NCBI GenBank assembly: GCA_947489315.1
Contig: CANLCX010000004.1
Span: 248,001-312,000, forward strand
Direction: 5' to 3'
DNA: 64,000 nucleotides
Origin: an uncultured Sphingomonadaceae bacterium
Lineage (GTDB): Bacteria; Pseudomonadota; Alphaproteobacteria; Sphingomonadales; Sphingomonadaceae
Both the position numbers and the translations under genes were made by a program. The notes under the pieces were generated by a model. It saw only the letters and a list, made by a program, of their open reading frames with translations, made no database searches and was not told where the DNA came from. Below, piece by piece: positions 15,206 to 23,959 of this stretch (positions within the stretch are counted from its first letter, which is position 1; each line of letters starts with the position of its first letter).

Positions 15206-15967
15206 ATGCAGACAGAATTTGGCAGCATATTGAAGGAATGGCGCAAGGTTCGCCGGTTCAGCCAGCTTGATCTCTCGCTGGAAGCAGAGATGTCGGCGCG
15301 GCACCTGAGTTTTCTTGAATCCGGTCGATCCAATCCCAGCCGTGCGATGGTGCTGCGCCTCTCCGAAGCGCTGCAATTGCCGCGGCCCATGGCCAATCAG
15401 GCGCTGCATGCCGCAGGTTTTGCAGCGGTTTATCCCAGCCTGCCCGAAGATGCGCCGGAACTCGCACCGGTGCATCAGGCCATTGCAACAATGCTGGATC
15501 GCCATGATCCCTATCCCGGCATAGCGGTCGACCGCCACTGGAATGTTGTCCAATCCAATAAGGGGGCGGAGATGCTGCTGGCGCTTGCCAATCCCGGCGG
15601 CGCGGTGAACATGATGGACATATTGATTAACAGTGTCGGTCTCGGCCTGCTTGAAAATTGGGATGAAGTAGCGCTGCTTTCTCTGACCAGGCTGCGGACA
15701 GAAATATTGGAGCTTGGCGGTGACGAAAAACTATCCGCGTTGATGCGGCGTCTGTCTGATCTGGATCAGGTAAAAAATGCTGATCTGGGTGCGATCAATC
15801 TGAATCAGGCTGTCATCCCGACCATATTGCGCGTGGGTGAAAATCGCCTGTCTCTCTTTTCCACTATTGCCCAGTTTGGATCTGTACAGGACACGCAGGC
15901 TGGCGAAACGCGTATTGAACTCATGTTCCCGATGAACGATGAAACGGTTCAGTTTTTTGAAAGCTAG
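15206..15967 (+). CDS. XRE family regulator with MmyB-like ligand-binding domain
   Basis: The 253-residue protein begins with a Cro/C1-type HTH (LKEWRKVRRFSQLDLSLEA, then SARHLSFLESGRSNPSRAMVLRLSEAL, about 8-60). A PAS-like MmyB domain follows (PYPGIAVDRHWNVVQSNKGAEMLL, about 107-250). MmyB-type regulators in actinobacteria and proteobacteria often sit next to, and control, SDR oxidoreductase genes, and some bind fatty acids. That agrees with the SDR gene 570 bp away and the divergent membrane gene. RBS GGAGG lies at about 15191-15196. Confidence 0.85.
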   Translation: MQTEFGSILKEWRKVRRFSQLDLSLEAEMSARHLSFLESGRSNPSRAMVLRLSEALQLPRPMANQALHAAGFAAVYPSLPEDAPELAPVHQAIATMLDRHDPYPGIAVDRHWNVVQSNKGAEMLLALANPGGAVNMMDILINSVGLGLLENWDEVALLSLTRLRTEILELGGDEKLSALMRRLSDLDQVKNADLGAINLNQAVIPTILRVGENRLSLFSTIAQFGSVQDTQAGETRIELMFPMNDETVQFFES

Positions 15968-16018
15968 GGTCTGTCATGTCCCCGGCGCTGGGTTTGTCGG
16001 GGAGTGGAGATTTTGAAT

Positions 16019-16987
16019 ATGAAAATGATGCGTTTTTTGGCCATGCCCCTATTGGCCCTCGCCGCTTGTGCGCCCAGCCCCGACATTGCCGAAGCATCGA
16101 ATGAACAAGCCAGTAGCGCGGCACCCGAAGCCCTCGCCGAGAATAAAGTCAGCGCTGAAAATCTGGCCAAGTGGCGTAAGGATAATTCGAGCTGGTATGC
16201 GGCGGTAGAACCCTTTCAGGTGGTTGGCGAACAAGGCGCAGGCATATATTTTGTCGGAACCGAAGGCCTTGGCATGTTCTTCATTCCGACAGCGGACGGG
16301 CATATTGTTATCGACGGTGGTATGCCGGACCAAGCACCGATGGTGGCCGATGCGATCACCAAACTTGGCTATGATCCCAAGGACATAAAAATCCTGCTCA
16401 ACAGCCACGCCCATCTCGATCATTCGGGCGGGCTGGCTGATCTCAAGGCGATGAGCGGCGCGCAAATGATTGCCAGCGAAGGCGATCGGTCGGCGCTCGA
16501 AGGCGGTTTCTATCTGGGATCCGAGGAAGAAGATTTTCTGTTGGCGCCGCCGGTCAAGGTTGACCGGATCATTGCCGATGGTGAAACCGTCAGCCATGGT
16601 GGCGTTACGATGACGGCCCATTTGCATCCCGGTCATTCGCGCGGTTGTACGTCCTGGACCATGGACATTGCGCAGGGCGGCAAGAGTTATGAGGTGCTGG
16701 TTTTTTGTTCTGCCACCGTTGCAGCGAACCGACTCGTTAATCCGCCGCAATATGAAGGCATAGTGGACGATTATCGCAGCACATTTGACAAAAGCCGTGA
16801 CCTGAAACCGGACGTATTTCTTGCCAATCATCCCGGCTTTTTCGGAATGGCGAAAAAACGCGAAAAGCAGAAGGCGGGCGATGCTTTGGCCTTTGTCGAT
16901 GATCAGGCCTTTGGCAAATTCATTACGGTCATTGAAGGCTGGTTCAAGGATGGCTTGCGGAAACAGACAGAGGCTGCAACGCCCTGA
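16019..16987 (+). CDS. subclass B3 metallo-beta-lactamase family protein (lipoprotein signal)
   Basis: The 322-residue protein has a lipobox LLALAAC (Cys 17) and a B3-type fold. All B3 ligands are present: His130, His132, Asp134 and His135 in HAHLDHSGG, His206 in HPGHSRGCTSW, and His271 in LANHPGFFGM. The B3 serine is found in FCSATV (231). Subclass B3 enzymes hydrolyse beta-lactams including carbapenems in the periplasm. Environmental homologues vary in activity, so resistance is likely but unproven. The frame is open from a GTG at 16004. The ATG at 16019 is favoured by the GGAG sites 9-14 nt upstream. No ampR-type regulator is adjacent. Confidence 0.88.
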   Translation: MKMMRFLAMPLLALAACAPSPDIAEASNEQASSAAPEALAENKVSAENLAKWRKDNSSWYAAVEPFQVVGEQGAGIYFVGTEGLGMFFIPTADGHIVIDGGMPDQAPMVADAITKLGYDPKDIKILLNSHAHLDHSGGLADLKAMSGAQMIASEGDRSALEGGFYLGSEEEDFLLAPPVKVDRIIADGETVSHGGVTMTAHLHPGHSRGCTSWTMDIAQGGKSYEVLVFCSATVAANRLVNPPQYEGIVDDYRSTFDKSRDLKPDVFLANHPGFFGMAKKREKQKAGDALAFVDDQAFGKFITVIEGWFKDGLRKQTEAATP

Positions 16988-17064
16988 TGCTAGTCAAAAC
17001 GGGACTTGCAGAAAGGCCCGCTCCGCTCTTAACCTGAGGGCATCAGAGGATGGAGTGAACGAAT

Positions 17065-17412
17065 ATGGCAAGTGCAAAACAGGTTATCGAGCAATTCTGG
17101 GAAATTCAGAATGACCATGATTACACCAAATTGAGTCCCCTATTTGCCGACGAAGCCGTGTTCGAAGATCCCGCCATTGGCCGCGTTGAGGGGAAGCCTG
17201 CGATTGAAAAACTGCTCGCTGGATTGACCAAGGAACTGGCCGACAAGAAAATGCATTTCGAAGTGCTGGAAATTGCTGGCGACGAGCATGTCGCCTGGTC
17301 GCGCTGGCTGTGGAAACGGCCCGAGGGCGATATTGAAGGAGTTGGGCTGTATAAAGTCGCGGATGGCCAACTCATCTCTTATCGCGATTTTTACGCTGTG
17401 CCGGAGGGCTAG
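17065..17412 (+). CDS. NTF2-like / SnoaL-type small protein
   Basis: The 115-residue protein fits the cone-shaped NTF2-like fold: a long N-terminal helix (AKQVIEQFWEIQNDHDYTKLSPLFADEAVFEDP), then strands ending in LYKVADGQLISYRDFY. The internal aspartates and the EDPAIGRVEGKPAIEKLL segment are typical of SnoaL-like enzymes and ligand-binding proteins. Members include isomerases, hydrolases and scaffolds, so no function is assigned. It follows the beta-lactamase gene on the same strand with a 77-bp gap. Confidence 0.7.
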   Translation: MASAKQVIEQFWEIQNDHDYTKLSPLFADEAVFEDPAIGRVEGKPAIEKLLAGLTKELADKKMHFEVLEIAGDEHVAWSRWLWKRPEGDIEGVGLYKVADGQLISYRDFYAVPEG

Positions 17413-17417
17413 CATTC

Positions 17418-17747
17418 TCAATTCTTCGGCTGGATATCTTCCGGATAAGGATTGCGCGCAATCAGGCCCCAGCTACTGTTGTTCGACAGGCTTTGCCGCG
17501 CGTCTATCTCGATTAGCAATTCTTTGGTTTTGATTATGTCGGCACCGACGGCAGACGATAAGGTTTCAATATCCCGCCACTTATATTTTTCGCCGCGCAG
17601 CAACAGGATTAGCCGCTCTTTGCGTTTGTCATCCAGCCGATATTCGCGGCGCTTGGAAAGCCAATGCGTTAGGAATACCGTTGCGAGAGAGGCTATCGCG
17701 CCGACCACGGCACCGATCAAAACGGCGATTTCTGCACTAACGGTCAT
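17418..17747 (-). CDS. hypothetical single-pass membrane protein
   Basis: The 109-residue protein has one N-terminal transmembrane helix (about 6-29, IAVLIGAVVGAIASLATVFLTH). A strongly basic stretch follows (KRREYRLDDKRKERLILLLRGEKYKWRDIETLSSAVG), predicted to be cytosolic and helical. The part from KERLILLL to LIEIDARQ could be a small winged helix. I do not recognise a family. It is 21 bp downstream of the nitronate monooxygenase stop on the same strand direction. Confidence 0.55.
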   Translation of the reverse strand: MTVSAEIAVLIGAVVGAIASLATVFLTHWLSKRREYRLDDKRKERLILLLRGEKYKWRDIETLSSAVGADIIKTKELLIEIDARQSLSNNSSWGLIARNPYPEDIQPKN

Positions 17748-17768
17748 TCCGGGCCCTCCAAGTTTCGA

Positions 17769-18767
17769 TCACGGATTAAGCCGCTTCAAGGCGCTTTTCA
17801 TTTCTGCTTCAATGTCACCAATCAAGGTCGCCGCATCCGGGACGTTGGATATCATACCAGCAGACTCGCCGATACCAATATGGGCTCTGTTAAAATCCGC
17901 TTGGCGCACGCCGTCATCATAAGCGGCTCGACCTTCTTCCGGATCATTTTGTAACATATCAATGCGATCTTCCCATTGCCGATAGAGGTCATTTCGGACG
18001 GCCCGAAAGTCAAAAGATTCAGGCCAGTTTTTCCGCCGCAAAATATCAAAGACCGAACTGCGCGCCGTATTATCGCCATCTGTCTGGGTGGCCACAGTCT
18101 TGGCTTGTGGGTTGGCGAGAGATTCTTTTGTGGCCCAGAACCGTGATCCCATCATCGCGCCATCTGCGCCCAGCACCATCGCGGCGGCCAGGCCCCGGCC
18201 ATCGGCAATGCCCCCGGCACCCAGCAAATAGGTTTCAGGCGCGTGGACCGCAAGCCAGTCTGCCGTTTCCGAGATAAAGGAAAATGTCCCGCGTCCGCGC
18301 TCTTGGGTTGCGCCATGTCCGCCCGCTTCGGTACCTTGCGCGACAATTACTTTTGCGCCTGCTTCCACCGCCAGCGGCAAATCTTTGAGCGAATGGATTT
18401 GGCAGATAAGCGACGCACCGGAATCTATGATCCGTTTGGAAAATGGCCGGGGATCACCAAAGGATAGCATGACCGCAGCAGGGCGATGATTGTCGATCAA
18501 CCAATCAAGAGCATCAGCATTTTCTGCCAGCTTCCAGCTGATGAACCCGCAACCCAGACGCGTCATGGCCGCTGCATTATCTCCAATGGCGTCCACAGCC
18601 ATTTGATATTCCCGGCTGGTCCATTCCAGATGACCATATCCGCCACCGACCAGTCCCAATGTCCCGGCCTGCGCGCACGCCGATGCCAGTTCACCACCGG
18701 ACGCCAGTGCCATGGGGGCGAGGACCAAGGGGACTTTCAAATCGAAATGATCGGCAAAGCGGTTCAT
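17769..18767 (-). CDS. nitronate monooxygenase family FMN protein
   Basis: The 332-residue TIM-barrel flavoprotein fits the 2-nitropropane dioxygenase/nitronate monooxygenase family. Visible motifs are PLVLAPMALASGGELASA at the N-terminus, ALGLVGGGYG-like glycine loop, VIVAQGTEAGGHGA (about 135-148, with the catalytic-type histidine), GGIADGRGLAAAMVLGADGAMMGSRF (about 186-210) and a phosphate-binding tail. The enzyme oxidises toxic alkyl nitronates such as propionate 3-nitronate to semialdehydes. The SDHAF4-like gene lies 11 bp upstream on the same strand, and a link through succinate dehydrogenase poisoning by nitropropionate is a tempting inference. Confidence 0.85.
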   Translation of the reverse strand: MNRFADHFDLKVPLVLAPMALASGGELASACAQAGTLGLVGGGYGHLEWTSREYQMAVDAIGDNAAAMTRLGCGFISWKLAENADALDWLIDNHRPAAVMLSFGDPRPFSKRIIDSGASLICQIHSLKDLPLAVEAGAKVIVAQGTEAGGHGATQERGRGTFSFISETADWLAVHAPETYLLGAGGIADGRGLAAAMVLGADGAMMGSRFWATKESLANPQAKTVATQTDGDNTARSSVFDILRRKNWPESFDFRAVRNDLYRQWEDRIDMLQNDPEEGRAAYDDGVRQADFNRAHIGIGESAGMISNVPDAATLIGDIEAEMKSALKRLNP

Positions 18768-18777
18768 TTCTGTTCCT

Positions 18778-18975
18778 TCAAAAATCTATGGCCAGACCTT
18801 TAAGTTCCCAATCTCCATAGCGGGTGGGGCCGTCTTTTTCCAAAATATCGTCCGCTTTGTCGAGCGGATCGGGTTGTGGCACGGGTGGGCTTTTGGACAG
18901 ATGGGCAGGGGCTTTGACATGATCAGGGCGCTCACCGGGCATTCTCGCATCCGCTTTTCTATCGTTATCGGCCAT
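18778..18975 (-). CDS. DUF1674 / SDHAF4-type succinate dehydrogenase assembly factor
   Basis: The 65-residue protein ends with GPTRYGDWELKGLAIDF, the signature of the DUF1674/SDHAF4 family. SDHAF4 binds flavinylated SdhA and helps assemble succinate dehydrogenase. The N-terminal half is polar and proline-rich. The frame is open six codons further upstream, but the ATG at 18973-18975 (MADNDRKAD) is the better family-like start. It precedes the nitronate monooxygenase gene with an 11-bp gap. Confidence 0.85.
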   Translation of the reverse strand: MADNDRKADARMPGERPDHVKAPAHLSKSPPVPQPDPLDKADDILEKDGPTRYGDWELKGLAIDF

Positions 18976-19059
18976 AGTTTCTATTTCCTGCACATTTGAA
19001 AAAGCCCGCCTCAGCCCCTATATTGAGGGAGAAATCACTATAATCAAGCGAGTAAAGCC

Positions 19060-19989
19060 ATGAATTTTCTAAAGACGACTATGTTGCTGGCGGCACTGAC
19101 GGCCTTGTTCATGGTCATGGGCTTCTCGCTTGGCGGACCACGCGGGGCGATATTGGCGCTGTTGGTAGCGGCGGGGATGAACCTGTTTACCTACTGGAAT
19201 GCCGATAAAATCGTCCTGAAAATGCACAAAGCGGTTGAAGTTGATGCGGGCAGCCATCCGGAATTCTACACGATGGTCCAGCGACTGGCGCAGCGTGCGC
19301 AGCTACCCATGCCAAAAGTCTATATTGTCGATCAGCCGCAACCCAATGCTTTTGCCACGGGCCGTGACCCCGAAAATTCAGCCGTGGCCGCGACCACCGG
19401 GCTGCTCAATATGCTCAGCTATGACGAGATTGAAGGCGTGATGGCCCATGAACTCGGTCATGTGAAAAACCGCGATACGCTGATTATGACGATGGTCGCG
19501 ACCATTGCCGGTGCAGTCTCGATGCTCGCCAATTTTGGCATGTTTTTCCGAAGCAATCGGGGTCTGGCCGGTATTTTAGCGGTGTTTATCGCGCCGTTTG
19601 CCGCGATGATCGTGCAAATGGCGATTAGCCGCACCCGTGAATATGGCGCGGATAAAGCTGCGGCCGATATTAGCGGAAAACCGCTCGCACTGGCCTCTGC
19701 GCTCCACAAGATTTCGGGGGAAGCCAAGCGCATTCCCAATCCAGTGGCGCAGCGCAATCCAGCGGCGGCTCAACTCTACATCGTACCCGCCGGCGTGAAA
19801 CAGATGTTCTCAACCCATCCCGCGACCGAGGATCGGATCGCCGCACTGCAGGATATGGCCCAGGGCGGTGGATTAGGAGGCGGATCAGATGGCTGGTCGA
19901 ACAATAGCGATGAAATTGGCGATATGAGCCGGATTAAAGGCAAGTCAAAAGCTAGGCGTAGCGCACTGGACCCGACCCGCGGAAACTAG
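19060..19989 (+). CDS. htpX: HtpX-type membrane zinc metalloprotease
   Basis: The 309-residue inner-membrane M48 protease has two N-terminal helices (about 5-20 and 26-42). The zinc motif HELGH is at about 130-134 ([15 protein letters not shown]), two further helices cover about 145-200, and the third ligand Glu is in [17 protein letters not shown] (about 188-204). It degrades misfolded membrane proteins, working with FtsH. The C-terminal tail is glycine- and serine-rich. It precedes rsmB, an arrangement common in sphingomonads. Confidence 0.95.
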   Translation: MNFLKTTMLLAALTALFMVMGFSLGGPRGAILALLVAAGMNLFTYWNADKIVLKMHKAVEVDAGSHPEFYTMVQRLAQRAQLPMPKVYIVDQPQPNAFATGRDPENSAVAATTGLLNMLSYDEIEGVMAHELGHVKNRDTLIMTMVATIAGAVSMLANFGMFFRSNRGLAGILAVFIAPFAAMIVQMAISRTREYGADKAAADISGKPLALASALHKISGEAKRIPNPVAQRNPAAAQLYIVPAGVKQMFSTHPATEDRIAALQDMAQGGGLGGGSDGWSNNSDEIGDMSRIKGKSKARRSALDPTRGN

Positions 19990-20060
19990 CCGTAACTTGC
20001 TCTGGACTTGATCCCAAGCCTAGGGCGTCTATTGGGGAGCTTTGCGTGAGCCACTCCGGA

Positions 20061-20079
20061 TTCCGCATCAAGTGCGGAA
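20061..20079. repeat. single REP-like hairpin upstream of rsmB
   Basis: TTCCGCATCAAGTGCGGAA is a 7-bp-arm hairpin with loop TCAAG. It is one arm of the REP-like element at 1624 and 9079. It ends one base before the rsmB ATG at 20081, so it would fold in the leader directly at the translation start. Confidence 0.65.
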
Positions 20080-20080
20080 C

Positions 20081-21370
20081 ATGAAAATTATGAACACCCC
20101 AAGCTCTACCAAGGTCCCAGGTCTTCCTGCGAGAACGGCCGCTTTGCGCCTGCTGGACGCGGTATGCCGTCGCGGCGAAACGCTCGATCAAGCGCTGCCC
20201 GTGGCCACCGCCAAGCTAGCCAATCCTTCTGATCGCTCGCTGGCGCATAATATTGCGGCCAATGCGCTGCGCTGGATGACCGCCTTGGATGCCATGATCG
20301 ACAGCGCGACCAAGAAACGCCTGCCCGATGATGCGAAGGCGCGGATGGCGCTCCGCATCGCCTTGGTGCAGGTGTTGGTGCTTGAAACGCCCCAGCATGC
20401 AGCCATCGCGACCGCTTTGCCGCTGGTCCATGGCGGGCCCCGACGACTGGTCCACGGCGTTTTTTCGACAGTCATGCGCGGGTTAGAATCTGGCGAGCTG
20501 GCTCTGCCGGAACATCCTGAAATTCCCGGCGAAACGCTGGATCGCTGGACCCATAATTGGGGCGAGGATGTGGCTATCGCAGCAGGACAGGCTTGGGCCC
20601 AATCGCCGCCGCTTGATCTCAGCTTCAAGACGGATGACGCTGGAGAGTTAGAGGGCGAAAAGCTCGCATCTAAACATCTTCGGATGCAGCCCGATAAATC
20701 CGTCACCGCATTGCCGGGCTTCGATGAGGGGGCGTTCTGGGTGCAGGATCTCGCAGCCTCCTTGCCAGCACGACTGCTCGGTGAGGGTGATGGCAAAACC
20801 GTACTCGACCTGTGTGCGGCGCCCGGCGGTAAGACAATGCAGCTCGCGGCGGCAGGCTGGAAAACACTGTCCGTCGACAATAGTGAAAAGCGGATGGAGC
20901 GTTTTAACGATAATCTGTTCCGCACGAAACTGGACGCCGAAGTCGTGATTGCTGACCTGATGAAATGGGAGCCGACCGAACCGGCTGATGCGATTCTGCT
21001 CGATGCGCCATGCAGCGCGACCGGCATTTTCCGCCGCCATCCCGATGTGCTGCATTGTATCGGATCACGCCAGATTGCCGACCGTGCGGAAGTGCAAAAA
21101 GCGCTGCTCGACCGGATTGCGCCCTGGGTCAAACCAGGCGGCGTGCTGGTCTATGCCGTCTGTTCGCTCGAACCCGAAGAGGGTGAAGAGCAAATCGAGC
21201 AATTTCTCGAAGCCCATGATGAATTTGCAATAGTTCCGGCGACAGCCGATGCGCTCCCCGACACGATCATCCCGACCGAAGATGGTTGTGTGCGAACGCT
21301 GCCCAATATGCTCACCGAAAAGGGCCATCTCGATGGCTTTTTCATCGCGAAACTGCAGCGAAAAGGCTGA
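20081..21370 (+). CDS. rsmB: 16S rRNA (cytosine-C5)-methyltransferase RsmB/NOP2-Sun family
   Basis: The protein has an N-terminal NusB-like RNA-binding domain (ARTAALRLLDAVCRRGETLDQAL to MRGL) and a C-terminal SAM-dependent methyltransferase. DLCAAPGGKTMQLA is SAM motif I, DAPCSATGIFRRHPD carries one conserved cysteine, and YAVCSLEPEEGEEQ the catalytic one. It methylates C967 of 16S rRNA in the E. coli model. An upstream GTG frame from 20042 runs through the REP-like hairpin, so the ATG at 20081 or 20090 (MNTPSST) is the real start. It precedes rpe. Confidence 0.92.
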   Translation: MKIMNTPSSTKVPGLPARTAALRLLDAVCRRGETLDQALPVATAKLANPSDRSLAHNIAANALRWMTALDAMIDSATKKRLPDDAKARMALRIALVQVLVLETPQHAAIATALPLVHGGPRRLVHGVFSTVMRGLESGELALPEHPEIPGETLDRWTHNWGEDVAIAAGQAWAQSPPLDLSFKTDDAGELEGEKLASKHLRMQPDKSVTALPGFDEGAFWVQDLAASLPARLLGEGDGKTVLDLCAAPGGKTMQLAAAGWKTLSVDNSEKRMERFNDNLFRTKLDAEVVIADLMKWEPTEPADAILLDAPCSATGIFRRHPDVLHCIGSRQIADRAEVQKALLDRIAPWVKPGGVLVYAVCSLEPEEGEEQIEQFLEAHDEFAIVPATADALPDTIIPTEDGCVRTLPNMLTEKGHLDGFFIAKLQRKG

Positions 21371-21488
21371 CATAGCAATAAAATCGAGCCTGTCCCCAAT
21401 CTGTCCACAGGCCATTGGGATTGCAGCCGAATCGCGCCTTGCGGGCCAGATGTAAAAATCCTAAACGCAAGATTGCAAAGGAACCGCC

Positions 21489-22166
21489 ATGAATAGCACT
21501 TCTCAATCCGGCCCAATTCGCATTGCCCCCTCCATCCTATCCGCTGATTTTGCGCGCTTGGGTGAAGAGGTTCGTGCGATTGATGAAGCGGGCTGTGACT
21601 GGGTGCATGTCGACGTGATGGATGGCCACTTTGTCCCGAATATTACTATCGGCCCCGCGGTGGTCAAAGCGCTGCGTCCACATAGCGACAAGCCGTTTGA
21701 TGTCCATCTGATGATATCCCCGGTTGACCAGTATCTTGAGGCTTTCGCAGAGGCAGGCGCAGATATTATCTCTTTCCATCCCGAAGCTGGCGCTCATCCG
21801 CACCGCACCGTGCAAACAATCCACACGCTGGGCAAGCAGGCTGGCCTTGTATTAAATCCCGCAACGCCGCTGGATGTGCTCGATTATTTGATCGACGATC
21901 TTGACCTCATCCTGGTGATGAGCGTCAATCCCGGTTTCGGCGGGCAGAGTTTTATCGACACACAGCTGCGCAAAATCGAAGCAATCCGCAAACGGATCGA
22001 TGCAACCGGCAAGGATATCCGGTTGGAAGTTGATGGCGGCATTGATTTGAATACTGCGCCCAAGGCCATCGCGGCTGGTGCTGACACTTTGGTAGCAGGT
22101 ACGGCCACGTTCCGTGGTGGCCCTGAACATTATGCGTCCAATATTAGCGGCTTGAGGGGTGAATGA
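21489..22166 (+). CDS. rpe: ribulose-phosphate 3-epimerase
   Basis: The 225-residue TIM-barrel enzyme interconverts ribulose 5-phosphate and xylulose 5-phosphate. Signature segments are IAPSILSADFARLGEEV, VHVDVMDGHFVPNITIG (metal His and Asp), FDVHLMI, VMSVNPGFGGQSFI and EVDGGIDLNTAP. The start has an AAAGGA site. Its stop overlaps the next gene by 4 nt (ATGA), so it is translationally coupled to the heparinase-family gene. Confidence 0.96.
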   Translation: MNSTSQSGPIRIAPSILSADFARLGEEVRAIDEAGCDWVHVDVMDGHFVPNITIGPAVVKALRPHSDKPFDVHLMISPVDQYLEAFAEAGADIISFHPEAGAHPHRTVQTIHTLGKQAGLVLNPATPLDVLDYLIDDLDLILVMSVNPGFGGQSFIDTQLRKIEAIRKRIDATGKDIRLEVDGGIDLNTAPKAIAAGADTLVAGTATFRGGPEHYASNISGLRGE

Positions 22167-23950
22167 GCGCAGACCCTTCCAAGGCTGACGACCCCGCCAA
22201 TAATCCCGGTAGCGGTGTAGATCGCTACAGCGGCGAGGAAAGTCAGGCGCCGGAAGGCCAAAGTCTGACGCTTCGTGCGGACGGCGATCGCGGGCAATCG
22301 CTCGCCGAACAAACGGCTCTCCTTTATTATCGCATGACCTGGCGGATGCCGCTCCACCGGCTGCGTCTATCGGGTAAATTGCCTTTGCGTTTGCTCGCTG
22401 TGCCGGTTGATCCGGTAGACGGCGACCGCGTGCAAGGCACAGCTGTTCGGGCCGGACATTTCCTGTTTCGCGGCCTCAAGAAAAATCTCGAAGGTATCGA
22501 TTTTGCGGACCTGAAGCTGCCACCAGCCTTTGAAGATTATGTTCATCGTTTCCAGTGGCTGCGCGACCTTGATACGGCGGCGTCCCGCGATCAGGCTTTG
22601 CCCGTTGCTGAAAAGCTGATGGAAGAATGGCTGGATGCCAATGGCAAAAAGATCCGGCAACCCGCCTGGCGGCCGGATAATTGCGGCTGGCGGTTATTGA
22701 TCTGGGCGAGCCATGCGCCGCTCATCCTCTCGTCCGGCGACCTGATTTATCGCTCCAAGGTGCTCAACAATATCGCCCGGACCGCCCGGCATCTCGATCG
22801 CACAGCAGATAAGGCAACATCCAGCCTTGGCCGTTTGGTCGCGTGGAGCGGCGTGGTCGCGGCGTCCTTGTTAATTCCCGAAGGCCGCGTTCGCCGCATT
22901 GTTGGTGAAGCGGGCCTGGAAAAGTCCATGGGTGAATTTTTCCACGCTGATGGCGGATCCGTTTCGCGCTCGCCGCTAAACCAGATGGATGCGGTGATCC
23001 TGTTGTCGATGCTCAAACAAGTTTATCTGGCCCGCGAAGAAGATGCGCCCGAATTTCTCGAAAATGCTCTGGCACTGGCAGTACCTCCTTTGACCGGTCT
23101 CACCCATTTTGATGGCAGCATGGGCAATTGGCAGGGCGGTGGTGCGACGTCGGCTGAACAGGTCGCGCAGGTTATCGAGGCCAGCGGTGTTCGCGCGCGT
23201 CCGCTGCGGCAAGCACGCGATTGGGGTTATCAGCGGGTGTCTTCGGGGCGTTCGGTGTTGATCCTTGATGCGGCTCCGCCCCCGATTGCGCGGATGGCCG
23301 TGGCGGGTTGTGCGTCCACCTTGGCCTTTGAATTTTCCAACGGCGACAACCGGATCATCGCCAATTGCGGTGGCGCCGGATTAGTCGGGGCGACCATTCC
23401 CGCTGGACTAGCGCGCGGATTGCGTACCACGGCCGCGCATAGCACCTTGTGTATTGATAACAGCAACAGCACGTCGATCCTGCCCGATGGCAAGCTTGGC
23501 CGGGGCGTGAACGAAGTGGAGCTGTTCCGCCGCGATGTCGAAAATGCGACCCGGCTCGAAGCAAGCCATGACGGTTATGGTCGGCGTTTCGGACTGGTGC
23601 ATAAACGGCTTTTGCTGATGCGCTCCGATGGACTGGAATTGCGCGGCGAGGATATGCTGATCCCTGATGGTCGCAAACGCCGGAAGAAAAAGGATGTGGA
23701 ATATGCGCTGCGTTTCCACCTCGGTCCGGATATTGAAAGCGATCTGATATCTGATGGCAAAGGCGTTTTGCTGCGTTTGAAAGACGGAAATCTATGGCAA
23801 TTCCGCTCAACTAGCGGAACAATTGCCCTTGAAGATAGTGTCTGGGTGGACGGCATGGGCATACCCCATGGCGTCATGCAGATGGTGATAACGGATATAG
23901 TGGGCAGCGGCGGTGGAGCGAACGGCTGGCTGCTCAAACATATGGGATAA
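22163..23950 (+). CDS. heparinase II/III family protein
   Basis: The 595-residue protein has an N-terminal alpha-helical toroid region (RLSGKLPLRLLAVPVDPVDGD, FQWLRDLD, MEEWLDANGKKIRQPAWRPDNCGWRLLIWASHAPLILS). The C-terminal beta-sandwich of heparinase II/III follows, beginning around SGYQRVSSGRSVLILD-like strand residues 355 onward. Such polysaccharide lyases cleave uronic-acid-containing glycans. In alphaproteobacteria the gene is regularly fixed between rpe/rsmB and purH, which suggests an envelope role rather than glycan catabolism. No secretion signal is evident, which is odd for a lyase acting on external polymer. Confidence 0.85.
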   Translation: MSADPSKADDPANNPGSGVDRYSGEESQAPEGQSLTLRADGDRGQSLAEQTALLYYRMTWRMPLHRLRLSGKLPLRLLAVPVDPVDGDRVQGTAVRAGHFLFRGLKKNLEGIDFADLKLPPAFEDYVHRFQWLRDLDTAASRDQALPVAEKLMEEWLDANGKKIRQPAWRPDNCGWRLLIWASHAPLILSSGDLIYRSKVLNNIARTARHLDRTADKATSSLGRLVAWSGVVAASLLIPEGRVRRIVGEAGLEKSMGEFFHADGGSVSRSPLNQMDAVILLSMLKQVYLAREEDAPEFLENALALAVPPLTGLTHFDGSMGNWQGGGATSAEQVAQVIEASGVRARPLRQARDWGYQRVSSGRSVLILDAAPPPIARMAVAGCASTLAFEFSNGDNRIIANCGGAGLVGATIPAGLARGLRTTAAHSTLCIDNSNSTSILPDGKLGRGVNEVELFRRDVENATRLEASHDGYGRRFGLVHKRLLLMRSDGLELRGEDMLIPDGRKRRKKKDVEYALRFHLGPDIESDLISDGKGVLLRLKDGNLWQFRSTSGTIALEDSVWVDGMGIPHGVMQMVITDIVGSGGGANGWLLKHMG

Positions 23951-23959
23951 AAGACTATC

